Part shown: positions 43,348 through 51,096 of the stretch, piece by piece | How the letters are laid out: every line of letters starts with the position of its first letter | Numbering within the stretch: position 1 is the stretch's first letter | DNA from: Viridibacterium curvum | GTDB lineage: Bacteria > Pseudomonadota > Gammaproteobacteria > Burkholderiales > Rhodocyclaceae | DNA length: 64,000 nt | Reading direction: 5' to 3' | Assembly (NCBI RefSeq): GCF_039544165.1 | Contig: NZ_BAABLD010000008.1 | Location: forward strand, 124,001-188,000 | The notes under the pieces: model-generated | The model's input: only the letters and a program-made list of their open reading frames with translations | The model's database searches: none | What the model was told of the DNA's origin: nothing | Made by a program: the position numbers and the translations under genes

Positions 43348-43455
43348 GATGTTTCCTTCAGAAAAATGGCGCTGGCGAGTTGCGCCGATTCTACCTTGCG
43401 GCTTCGGGAGGGGCGAGAAGCGCTCCGCTCCTCACTGCCCCTTAGGCGACACCGT

Positions 43456-43473
43456 GGCGGGTTAAAACCCGCC
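43456..43473. repeat. REP-like hairpin
   Basis: GGCGGGTT-AA-AACCCGCC is a perfect 8-base-pair stem followed by CTAC, lying between pcm and the RND pump gene. It belongs to the same general form as the palindromes at 40880 and 43504. Confidence 0.55.
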
Positions 43474-43503
43474 CTACGCCCCCGGCACCTGCCGTCTTCG
43501 TAG

Positions 43504-43521
43504 GTGCGGATTCATCCGCAC
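43504..43521. repeat. REP-like hairpin
   Basis: GTGCGGAT-TC-ATCCGCAC is a perfect 8-base-pair stem preceded by GTAG, three bases before the end of the RND pump gene. It may end the RND operon transcript as well as being a repeat element. Confidence 0.55.
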
Positions 43522-43524
43522 TCC

Positions 43525-46500
43525 TCACTCCTCAATCCTCCTCACCCGATACCACGCCGCATAAAGCGCCGGCAGGAAGAACAGCGTCAGCACCGTCGCG
43601 ACCGTCAGGCCGCCCATGATGGCTACCGCCATGGGGCCGAAGAAGGCACTGCGCGTCAGCGGAATCATGGCGAGAATCGCCGCCGCAGCCGTCAGCATGA
43701 TGGGGCGGAAGCGTCGCACAGTCGCTTCGACGATGGCCTGCCAGCGCGGCACGCCCGCCTGTTCGTCCTGATCGATCTGATCGATGAGGATCACCGAATT
43801 GCGCATGATCATGCCCGACAGCGCGATGGTGCCCAGCATGGCCACGAAGCCGAAGGGCTTGTTGAACAGCAGCAGTGCTGCCGTTACGCCCACCATGCCC
43901 AGCGGCGCCGTCAGCAGCACCATGGCCACGCGCGAGAAGTTCTGCAGCTGCAGCATCAGCACGGTCAGCACCACCAGCAGGAACAGCGGCACGCCGGCGG
44001 CCACCGAGCTGCCGCCCTTGGCGCTCTCTTCCACCGCGCCACCGGTTTCGAGGTGATAGCCCAGCGGCAGCGCGGCGCGGATCTTCTCCATCTGCGGCGC
44101 AAGCTCCTTGACCACCTGCGCCGGCTGCATCGTGCCGTACAGGTTGGCCTTCACGGTCACCACCGGCAGGCGGTTGCGACGCCACAGGATGCCCGGCTCG
44201 AAGCCGTATTCCAGCGTCGCGATCTGCGACAGCGGCAGGCCGCGCCCGGTGCCGACCGGCACGGTCATCTCGTAGAACCAGGTCAGGTTGGCATCACGCC
44301 GCTCTGCGCGCAGATCCACCGAAATGCTCTCGATACCGTCGCGGAACTCGCTGACCTTGGCGCCGTTGAGGATGCCTGCAAACAGGTTCTGCAGATCCTG
44401 CCGCGACACGCCCGCCATGCGCGCCTTCTCGGTGTCGATGTTGAGGCGCACGACCTTGGAGGCGTCCTCCCACTCCTTCTGCACGTTGGAGAGCTCCTTG
44501 TGCGCAGTCATCGCCGCCTGCACTTCGCTGGCGATGCGCTGGATCTCCTTGTGGTCAGGCCCGCTGACGCGGTACTGCACCGGAAAGCCCACGGGCGGGC
44601 CGTTCTCCAGCCGGTTGATCGACGCGCGCAGCTCGGCGTAGTCGTTCGCGAACAGCTTGATCAGATGGCTGCGCAACGCCTCGCGCTCAGCCTGCCCCTT
44701 GGTGAGGATGACGAACTGCGCAAAGTTGGCCTGCGGCAGCTTCTGGTCCAGCGGCAGGTAGAAGCGGGGGCTGCCGTTGCCCACGTAGGCGACGTAATTC
44801 TCGATGCCAGGCTGCTTGGCCAGTTCCGCTTCGAATCGGACCACGGCACGCTCTACCGCCTGATAGGACGAGCCTTGCGCCAGCTTGAGATCGACCAGCA
44901 GCTCGGGACGCGTGGAATCCGGGAAGAATTGCTGCGGCACCAGGCCGAAGCCCCACATCGACACGATGAAAGTCACCACGGTTGCGGCAATCACCCACCA
45001 GCGCCGTGCCACGCAGAACTCCACCATCTTGCGGAAAGCGGCGTAGAAGCCGGACGCGTAGATGTCATGCTCATCCACGACTACCCTCTCCCGCTCGCGG
45101 GAGAGGGGTTGGGGGAGAGGGTTCCGGGGAGAAGCCGGCTCTGAATGCGAACCGGCCCTCTCCCCCTCTACGGTCTCGGGAGAGCGGCGCCTCTTGAGCT
45201 TGCGCAGCAAACGCGTGAACAGCGACGCCTTCGGCGCATGCCCGCCATGCTCGGGCAACAGGTAATAACCGATGAAGGGCACAAACAGCACCGCAGCAAC
45301 CCATGACACCAGCAGCGCAATCACCGTGACCTGGAAGATCGAGCGCGTGTATTCGCCCGTCGACGACGCGGCCGTGGCAATCGGCAGAAAGCCGGCGGCC
45401 GTCACCAGCGTGCCCGACAGCATGGGCATCGCGGTCGAGGTGTAGGCGAAGCTCGCCGCCTTGGTGCGCGCCCAGCCCTGCTCGATCTTGGTCGCCATCA
45501 TTTCAACGGCAATGATGGCGTCGTCGACCAACAGGCCCAGAGCGAGGATCAGCGCGCCCAGCGAGATCTTGTGCAGACCGATGCCGAACACATGCATCAG
45601 CAGAAAGGTAATTGCCAGCACCACGGGAATCGAGATCGCCACCACGATGCCGGTTCTCAATCCCAGGGAAAGCAGGCTCACCGCCAGCACGATGATCACG
45701 GCCTCGGCCAGCGAATGCACGAAGTCACTCACCGAGGCGCGCACTGCACGCGGCTGATCGGCCACGCGCTCCAGGCGCACACCTACCGGCAGCTGCTCGC
45801 CGATACGCGCCGTGACGGCGTCGAGCTGCTGACCCAGCGCAATGATGTCGCCACCGTCGCGCATCGCCACGCCTATGCCCAGTGCCTCGTGGCCCATGAA
45901 GCGCATCTTGTCGCGCGGCGGGTCGGCATAGCCACGCTTTACCTCGGCAAGATCACGCAAGCGGATGGTGCGGCCCGCAACGCGAATGGGCAGATTGCGC
46001 AGATCGTCGAGGTCGTCGTACTCGCCCACCGGGCGCAAATAGATGCGCTCATCATGCAACTCGAAATAGCCGCTGCCGAGCTTGGCATTCTGCTCGCCTA
46101 TCTGCTGAGCCAGCACGCGCGGATCAACCCCCGCATTGGCCAGCCGCGCCGCCGAGAACTCGACAAAGACGCGCTCTTCCTGCTCGCCGAAGAAGCTGAC
46201 CTTGCCGACGTCCTTGAGGCGCACCAGCTCGGCACGGATCGCGTCGGCATGGCGCTTGAGCTCGGCGTAGCTGAGGCCGTCACCGACCAGCGCGAAGATG
46301 TTGCCGTAGGTGTCACCGAACTCGTCGTTGAAGTACGGCCCGTTCACACCGGTCGGCATCTGCGCGCGGATGTCGCCGATCTTCTTGCGCACCTGGTACC
46401 AGATCTCGGGCATCTTGCCCGAGGGCAGATAGTCGTGCGCCTGCACGATGACCAGCGACTCGCCGGGCCGCGAATAGCTCGACAGGATGTCGATGTCGGC

Positions 46501-46752
46501 ACTCTCGCGCAGCTTGGCTTCGATGCGGTCGGTCACCTGCTGCTCGACCTCGCGCGCCGAAGCCCCCGGCCAGTTGGTGCGCACCACCATGACCTTGAAG
46601 GTGAAGGGCGGGTCCTCGCTCTGCCCCAGCTTCGTGTAGGCCGCCAGCCCGATGAGGGTCAGCACCAGCATGAAGAACAGCACCAGCTGCGGGTGACGCA
46701 GGCCCCATTCCGAGAGATTGAAGGACGTGGCGTCCGTGTTAGTCAGCTTCAT
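43525..46752 (-). CDS. RND-family efflux pump permease with internal REP-derived insertion
   Basis: The 1075-residue product is an inner-membrane proton-driven RND transporter (HAE1-like). It has the N-terminal membrane helix (FFMLVLTLIGLAAYTKLGQ), two large periplasmic loops and the proton-relay pair in LGLLVDDAIIAVE of TM4. Residues about 521-557 are encoded by an in-frame palindromic DNA insertion (45081-45189), giving a charged loop between the two halves, and the protein is about 35 residues longer than usual. It follows its adaptor by 12 bases and is in an operon controlled by a TetR gene. Substrate unknown. Confidence 0.9.
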   Translation of the reverse strand: MKLTNTDATSFNLSEWGLRHPQLVLFFMLVLTLIGLAAYTKLGQSEDPPFTFKVMVVRTNWPGASAREVEQQVTDRIEAKLRESADIDILSSYSRPGESLVIVQAHDYLPSGKMPEIWYQVRKKIGDIRAQMPTGVNGPYFNDEFGDTYGNIFALVGDGLSYAELKRHADAIRAELVRLKDVGKVSFFGEQEERVFVEFSAARLANAGVDPRVLAQQIGEQNAKLGSGYFELHDERIYLRPVGEYDDLDDLRNLPIRVAGRTIRLRDLAEVKRGYADPPRDKMRFMGHEALGIGVAMRDGGDIIALGQQLDAVTARIGEQLPVGVRLERVADQPRAVRASVSDFVHSLAEAVIIVLAVSLLSLGLRTGIVVAISIPVVLAITFLLMHVFGIGLHKISLGALILALGLLVDDAIIAVEMMATKIEQGWARTKAASFAYTSTAMPMLSGTLVTAAGFLPIATAASSTGEYTRSIFQVTVIALLVSWVAAVLFVPFIGYYLLPEHGGHAPKASLFTRLLRKLKRRRSPETVEGERAGSHSEPASPRNPLPQPLSRERERVVVDEHDIYASGFYAAFRKMVEFCVARRWWVIAATVVTFIVSMWGFGLVPQQFFPDSTRPELLVDLKLAQGSSYQAVERAVVRFEAELAKQPGIENYVAYVGNGSPRFYLPLDQKLPQANFAQFVILTKGQAEREALRSHLIKLFANDYAELRASINRLENGPPVGFPVQYRVSGPDHKEIQRIASEVQAAMTAHKELSNVQKEWEDASKVVRLNIDTEKARMAGVSRQDLQNLFAGILNGAKVSEFRDGIESISVDLRAERRDANLTWFYEMTVPVGTGRGLPLSQIATLEYGFEPGILWRRNRLPVVTVKANLYGTMQPAQVVKELAPQMEKIRAALPLGYHLETGGAVEESAKGGSSVAAGVPLFLLVVLTVLMLQLQNFSRVAMVLLTAPLGMVGVTAALLLFNKPFGFVAMLGTIALSGMIMRNSVILIDQIDQDEQAGVPRWQAIVEATVRRFRPIMLTAAAAILAMIPLTRSAFFGPMAVAIMGGLTVATVLTLFFLPALYAAWYRVRRIEE
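45081..45189. repeat. REP-like palindromic insertion inside the RND pump gene
   Basis: The DNA contains a perfect 10-base-pair stem CCCTCTCCCG-CTCG-CGGGAGAGGG (45084-45107) and a second pair of 11-base complementary arms (45111-45121 with 45156-45166). A further CTCGGGAGAG-like arm lies near 45176-45185. Such sequences are normally intergenic. Here the unit stays in frame and encodes a Pro/Arg/Glu-rich stretch of the pump. Confidence 0.75.
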
Positions 46753-46764
46753 GAGCCTGCCGCC

Positions 46765-47865
46765 TCAGCGCAACACATCCAGCGCCACCGGCGCACTCTG
46801 CTCGACAGGCTTCACAGCCATTCCTTCCTTGAGCACATGCGCGCCGACCACAACCACGCGATCGCCCGGCGCCAGCCCCTTGCGGATCAACGCCTCGTGG
46901 TCGCGGAAAGCGGCCACCTCGACGGCACGTGGCTGCGGCGTATTGTCCTTGCCGACAATCCACACACTGGCCTGCCCTTCGCGCTGCACCACTGCGGCCA
47001 GCGGCAGGCGCACGGGCGCATTGGCGCCTGCCGACTTGCCATCCTTGAGAAAGCCCACAGCTACCGTGGAGCCCAGCGGCATGCGCTCGTCGGCACCGCT
47101 CACCGCCACGCGCACGGCAAAAGTCCGCGTGCTGCTGTCGGCCGCGCCCGCGATCTCGCGCACCTTGCCGGGCAGGGTGACGTCCTGCGCATTCCAGGGC
47201 CGCACGAGGGCATCGTCACCGATGCGCAGCGCCGCCACGCGCGACTCCGGCACCCAGATGAGCGCCTCGCGACTTGCCGGATCAGCCAGCCGCAACACGG
47301 CCTGCCCCGCGGCGACGACCTGCCCCACTTCAACGTTCATCGCGGTCACGACGCCATCGCGATCTGCCACCAGCTCGGCATAGCGCACCTGGTTGCCCGA
47401 GACGGCAGCCTGATCTTTCGCCTGCTGCAGTCGCGCCTGCGTCGCCTGGTACTGGCTGCGCCGCGTGTCCAGCGCGCTCTGGCTGATGAAGCGTTGTGCG
47501 AACAGGCCTTCAGCCCGCTCCAGCTCGGCCCGCGCCAGCGCCGCATCTGCTTCGGCCGCCTTCACCGCAGAGGCTGCAGCCTGCGCCGACAAGCCGACAT
47601 CCTGCGCGTCAAGACGTGCCAGCACCTGGCCTTTGCGCACACTCTGGCCCGCACTGATGCGGCGCTCGACGATCTTGCCGCCAATGCGGAAGGCGAGATC
47701 GCCCTCCTGCCGCGCACGCACCTCGCCCGAATACAGCGCCGCCTGCTGCGCACCGCCAGCATCGATGATCTGCACGATCACCGGCCGCGCCTGTGGTGCA
47801 GGCACCTCCTGCTTGCTGCACGCCACCAGCGCGACTGCGCCGCCCACTATCCACCAGAACTTCAT
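46765..47865 (-). CDS. RND periplasmic adaptor (membrane fusion protein), lipoprotein
   Basis: The product has 366 residues from ATG 47865, which overlaps the TetR stop by four bases. The N-terminal segment WIVGGAVALVACSKQEV carries a lipobox (LVAC), so the mature protein should be lipid-anchored. It has the split lipoyl/barrel layout of HlyD/AcrA adaptors: GEVRARQEGDLAFRIGGKI, a helical hairpin in residues about 80-150, then DRDGVVTAMNVEVGQVV. It links the RND pump to an outer-membrane channel, possibly the TolC encoded nearby. Confidence 0.9.
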   Translation of the reverse strand: MKFWWIVGGAVALVACSKQEVPAPQARPVIVQIIDAGGAQQAALYSGEVRARQEGDLAFRIGGKIVERRISAGQSVRKGQVLARLDAQDVGLSAQAAASAVKAAEADAALARAELERAEGLFAQRFISQSALDTRRSQYQATQARLQQAKDQAAVSGNQVRYAELVADRDGVVTAMNVEVGQVVAAGQAVLRLADPASREALIWVPESRVAALRIGDDALVRPWNAQDVTLPGKVREIAGAADSSTRTFAVRVAVSGADERMPLGSTVAVGFLKDGKSAGANAPVRLPLAAVVQREGQASVWIVGKDNTPQPRAVEVAAFRDHEALIRKGLAPGDRVVVVGAHVLKEGMAVKPVEQSAPVALDVLR

Positions 47866-48500
47866 TGCGTTTTCTCCTGCAGCAAGCCGTGCATCAACAT
47901 GTCCAGATGCAGGGCGATGTAGTCGTCGTAATTCATGTCTTCCTTGCAGCACATGCCGAAGGACTGGCGCCACAGGCTGGCCATCAACATCGGCGCAAAG
48001 GCCACGTGGCAAAGCAACTCGGCCGATTGCTGGCGGAACACGCCGCGCGCCATGCCCAGCTCCAGCACCGCCACCATCAAACGATGGCCGCGCTCGATGA
48101 CGTTCTGGCGGTAGTGCTCGGTCAGTTCGGGGAAGTTGCTTGACTCGGCGATCATCAGCTTGGCGATGCCCGCCAGACGCGTGTTGCCGACCAGATCCCA
48201 CCAGCCGCGCAACAACTCTCGCAACAGCCGCTCCGGGTCTTCCTTGCCGGCTTCCAGCAAGGCTTCCCCCTCGGCCAGCGCGGGCACGAAGCCACCTTCC
48301 ACTACGGCCTTGAAGAGGGCTTCCTTGCTCTCGAAGTAGAGATACAACGTGCCTTTCGAAACGCCGACGCGATCAGCAATCTCTTCCAGCCGCGTCGCCG
48401 CAAAACCCCGCTCGGCGAACACGTCGAGCGCCGCCTCGACCATTTCGGCCGGTCGCGCATCCTTGCGGCGCTGGCGCACGCCGGGTTTGTCCGTCGCCAT
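47862..48500 (-). CDS. TetR-family transcriptional repressor of the RND operon
   Basis: The product has 212 residues from ATG 48500. The helix-turn-helix lies at residues about 20-65: AALDVFAERGFAATRLEEIA followed by VGVSKGTLYLYFESKEALF. The C-terminal ligand domain has unrecognised specificity. It is transcribed just before the adaptor and pump genes. The likely operator is the inverted repeat at 48937-48960. It probably represses the whole operon until an efflux substrate binds. Confidence 0.9.
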   Translation of the reverse strand: MATDKPGVRQRRKDARPAEMVEAALDVFAERGFAATRLEEIADRVGVSKGTLYLYFESKEALFKAVVEGGFVPALAEGEALLEAGKEDPERLLRELLRGWWDLVGNTRLAGIAKLMIAESSNFPELTEHYRQNVIERGHRLMVAVLELGMARGVFRQQSAELLCHVAFAPMLMASLWRQSFGMCCKEDMNYDDYIALHLDMLMHGLLQEKTQ

Positions 48501-48925
48501 TACCAGCCCCTCGCCAGCACGGCACCGCACAGGGGCAGCAGCGGCAGCAACAGCAACTCGGCCGTCACCCAGCGGCGCGTTTGCGCCACCGCCACCTCGT
48601 CTGCGCCACCGGCCTTGCGCCAGCGAAAGAAGCTCAGGGTCGGCACGATGGAGATCAGGCCGATGAGCACGAACAGACCCAGCTTGGCATGGAACACGGG
48701 ATTGCCGACGTAATAGGCCCCGGGCTTGTCACCCAGCATGGCGCGCGCCGCCCCCGTAGCCAGTACGAGGCCAGCCAGCAGCATGTAGGCAAAGTCCATC
48801 CGCAACAGGACGGCCAGACGCGGACCTTCGATGCGGCCGCGCAGCGTGACCCACTCGCCGAACAGCACCATCGCGAGGGCGCCAATGGCAAGGAAATGCA
48901 GCCAGGGAAGAAGGAATCCGGACAT
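48500..48925 (-). CDS. Small four-helix membrane protein (DUF2214-like)
   Basis: The protein has 141 residues from ATG 48925. An earlier ATG at 48958 is in frame but falls inside the operator-like repeat, so the shorter form is preferred. Four hydrophobic segments are visible: LLPWLHFLAIGALAMVLFG, DFAYMLLAGLVLATGAARA, LGLFVLIGLISIVPTLSFF and LLLLPLLPLCGAVLA. The first, with its His, resembles DUF2214 predicted membrane proteins. Function unknown. It overlaps the TetR start by one base, so it is probably the first gene of the efflux operon. Confidence 0.7.
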   Translation of the reverse strand: MSGFLLPWLHFLAIGALAMVLFGEWVTLRGRIEGPRLAVLLRMDFAYMLLAGLVLATGAARAMLGDKPGAYYVGNPVFHAKLGLFVLIGLISIVPTLSFFRWRKAGGADEVAVAQTRRWVTAELLLLPLLPLCGAVLARGW

Positions 48926-48936
48926 GAGCAATTCGT

Positions 48937-48960
48937 TAATGACTAACTGGTCAGTCATTA
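48937..48960. promoter_or_regulatory. Inverted-repeat operator, probable TetR site
   Basis: The arms TAATGACT and AGTCATTA flank a nearly symmetric AACTGGTC core, so 10 of 12 pairs match. It is directly upstream of the DUF2214-tetR-adaptor-pump operon, the usual place for an autoregulatory TetR operator. The flanking chemoreceptor gene diverges from here and has its own promoter. Confidence 0.7.
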
Positions 48961-49011
48961 TTGTCAGTATCGGTCCGGAGTCAAGAACTACTTCAAAGAC
49001 ATACTAGAAAT

Positions 49012-49039
49012 TCAAGTTGCATGGAAAAGGTGCCGATAC
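49012..49039 (+). promoter_or_regulatory. FliA (sigma-28)-like promoter for chemoreceptor gene
   Basis: TCAAG (49012-49016), 15 bases, then GCCGATAC (49032-49039) resembles the flagellar sigma-28 consensus TAAAGTTT-N11-GCCGATAA, with spacing one base longer than the E. coli form. It is 62 bases ahead of a methyl-accepting chemotaxis gene, a class typically controlled by FliA. Confidence 0.55.
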
Positions 49040-49100
49040 ACATTCACGCAATGAGCGCCCCGACGACCCGTACCGTTTACCAGAACAGAGAGGTGGCACC

Positions 49101-50726
49101 ATGTGGTTCGACCAACTGACATTCCGAGGCAAGCTCGGCCTCAACTTCGTGATCTGCAGCGGGGTGCTCGTCTTCTCCCTGCTGTTCTGCGCATACCAGA
49201 TCAGTCACATCAACAAGGTCGCTGAGGACCTGGCCGGAAACTCCGTCCAGTCACTGCGTTCTGCCTCTGCCATTTCGCAACTGCGCTTGCGCTACCGCGT
49301 GCGCAGCCTGGAATTCATGCTCGCCGAGTCCGACGCTGATCGCGGCAAGCTCGCCACCTCGTTGCAAGACCTCGACAGCAAGCTGCAACAGGAACTCGGT
49401 GTGCAAGAGCAACTCGTCGACGATGACAAGGATCGCAAGCTGCTGGAAGAGGTCCGCAGCGCAGCGGTGGCCTACCGAGAGGCCGTAGATAAGGCCGTTG
49501 CACTGGTCCAGGCGGGTAATCGGGAACAAGCCGTGGCCTTGCAGAAATCCGACTGGGTCAAGCTTGCCAACGCCGTGCGCGACGCAACGGACGCCATGGA
49601 GAAATACAAGCAGGACGAGGCGGCCAAGCGCGCAGATTCCGCCCGCTCGGCCGGCAAGACGGCCAACACCGGGGCCTGGGTGGCGCTTTTGCTGTCCACC
49701 GTGGTGGCCATAGCCTTCTCGCTGTGGTTTGCGAACAAGGTGTCGGCAAGACTGAATTCCGCCGTCAGCCTGACGCGCCGCATTGCCGATGGCGACCTGA
49801 GCACCGACATCCCACCCGGGAGCAGCGACGAAATCGGGAAACTCACGGATGCCATGCGCCACATGCGCGATGCTTTGCGTAGCTCGGTCGCCGAGACCCG
49901 CAAGCAGTCCGACGAGGTGGCCGCGGCATCGCGCCAGCTCAGCGACAACGTGCGCCTCATGGAGCAGAGCAGCCAGGCGCAGAGCGCGGCTGCCTCGGCC
50001 ATTGCGGCCAACATCGAGGAACTGACGGTGTCGATCACGCATGTGTCGGACAACACCACCGACGCCAGCAATCTCGCCGCAGAAGCAGACCGCAAGGCCG
50101 GCGAAGGCGCGCAGACCATCCATAGCGTGGTCAACGAAATCCAGCGCCTGGCCCAGGTCGTCAGTGCAGCAGCCGCGCGCATTGGCGAGTTGGAGGGTCA
50201 GTCAGCACGCATCTCCAACATCATCGTTGTGATCCGCGAGATTGCCGACCAGACCAACTTGCTGGCCCTCAACGCGGCCATCGAAGCCGCACGCGCCGGC
50301 GAGCAAGGCCGTGGTTTCGCAGTGGTGGCCGACGAAGTGCGCAAGCTCGCCGAACGCACCTCGCAATCCACGGCCGAGATCAGCCAGATGATCAACACCA
50401 TCCAGGTCTCGACGCGCGACGCAGTGACCGAGATACAGAACGGCGTCAGCTCTGTCGATCAGGGCGTGGCGCTCGCCAACACGGCCGGCGCCTCTGTGGA
50501 AGAGCTGCGTGACATCGCCCGCAACGTCGCCGAGCTGGTTGCCGAAATCGCCACCGGCCTGCGCGAACAGTCGATGGCATCGACCGACGTCGCCACCAAG
50601 GTCGAACAGATCGCCGTGCACGCCGAAGAAATCAGCGCCAGTACGGGATCCACCAGTTCGGCCGCCCACGGGTTGGCGGGGGTCGCCAACAGCATGCAGT
50701 CATCGATGAACCGCTTCCGGGTCTGA
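49101..50726 (+). CDS. Methyl-accepting chemotaxis protein
   Basis: The product has 541 residues from ATG 49101; an upstream start at 49017 lies within the promoter region. TM1 is near residues 14-36, then a periplasmic four-helix-bundle-like domain, TM2 near 195-214 (ALLLSTVVAIAFSLWFAN), a HAMP domain, and a cytoplasmic signalling domain. The conserved tip is ADQTNLLALNAAIEAARAGE. It senses an unknown ligand and controls CheA at the cell pole. The FliA-like promoter upstream fits this role. Confidence 0.93.
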   Translation: MWFDQLTFRGKLGLNFVICSGVLVFSLLFCAYQISHINKVAEDLAGNSVQSLRSASAISQLRLRYRVRSLEFMLAESDADRGKLATSLQDLDSKLQQELGVQEQLVDDDKDRKLLEEVRSAAVAYREAVDKAVALVQAGNREQAVALQKSDWVKLANAVRDATDAMEKYKQDEAAKRADSARSAGKTANTGAWVALLLSTVVAIAFSLWFANKVSARLNSAVSLTRRIADGDLSTDIPPGSSDEIGKLTDAMRHMRDALRSSVAETRKQSDEVAAASRQLSDNVRLMEQSSQAQSAAASAIAANIEELTVSITHVSDNTTDASNLAAEADRKAGEGAQTIHSVVNEIQRLAQVVSAAAARIGELEGQSARISNIIVVIREIADQTNLLALNAAIEAARAGEQGRGFAVVADEVRKLAERTSQSTAEISQMINTIQVSTRDAVTEIQNGVSSVDQGVALANTAGASVEELRDIARNVAELVAEIATGLREQSMASTDVATKVEQIAVHAEEISASTGSTSSAAHGLAGVANSMQSSMNRFRV

Positions 50727-50782
50727 AACCCGAGCCGACGTTGACGCCGGGCAACTTGCGGGACTTCTCGCTCGGGTATATA

Positions 50783-50801
50783 AACAAGAACAATTCTCGT
50801 T
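50783..50801 (+). promoter_or_regulatory. Fur box before feoAB
   Basis: AACAAGAACAATTCTCGTT is a 19-base imperfect palindrome (7 of 9 positions match on the two arms) resembling the Fur consensus with its TGAGAAT-type half sites. A TATATA stretch lies just upstream at 50777-50782. Fe(II)-Fur would repress the ferrous-iron uptake operon when iron is plentiful. Confidence 0.65.
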
Positions 50802-50814
50802 TATGCTCAGCGCC

Positions 50815-51096
50815 ATGAATCTCTCGATGCTGCCACGCGGACGTTCCGCCATCGTTGAATCGGTCGAAGCCCTGCCCGATTCCGAGCCCTCTCGCGATCC
50901 CATTGCTGCACGCCTGCGCGAACTGGGTTTCGTCCCGGGTGAAGCGGTCAGCGTGCTAGCCACCTCGCCCAGCCTGATCGGTCGCCTGTTCGGTCGAGGT
51001 GAGCACGCCACTCTGGCTGTACAAATCGGCTTCACACGCTTTGCCCTGCGCCGCGCCGAAGCGGCCCGCGTACGCGTCAGCCCGCTTGCGGCATGA
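50815..51096 (+). CDS. feoA: Ferrous iron transport protein A
   Basis: The product has 93 residues from ATG 50815. ATG 50803 is in frame but directly abuts the Fur box, and 50815 gives the usual FeoA start (NLSMLPRGRSAIV). The SH3-like FeoA fold is seen in ARLRELGFVPGEAVSVLA and VQIGFTRFALRRAEAARV. It assists FeoB in Fe(II) uptake at the cytoplasmic face. It overlaps feoB by four bases. Confidence 0.88.
   Translation: MNLSMLPRGRSAIVESVEALPDSEPSRDPIAARLRELGFVPGEAVSVLATSPSLIGRLFGRGEHATLAVQIGFTRFALRRAEAARVRVSPLAA

Noticed and set aside
43504..45144. A 546-codon open frame on the plus strand
   Set aside because: It is antisense to the RND pump gene, is His/Arg/Gln-rich without domain motifs, and comes from the high GC content.
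45571..47922. A 783-codon open frame on the plus strand
   Set aside because: It is antisense to the pump and adaptor genes, both of which have clear family motifs on the minus strand.
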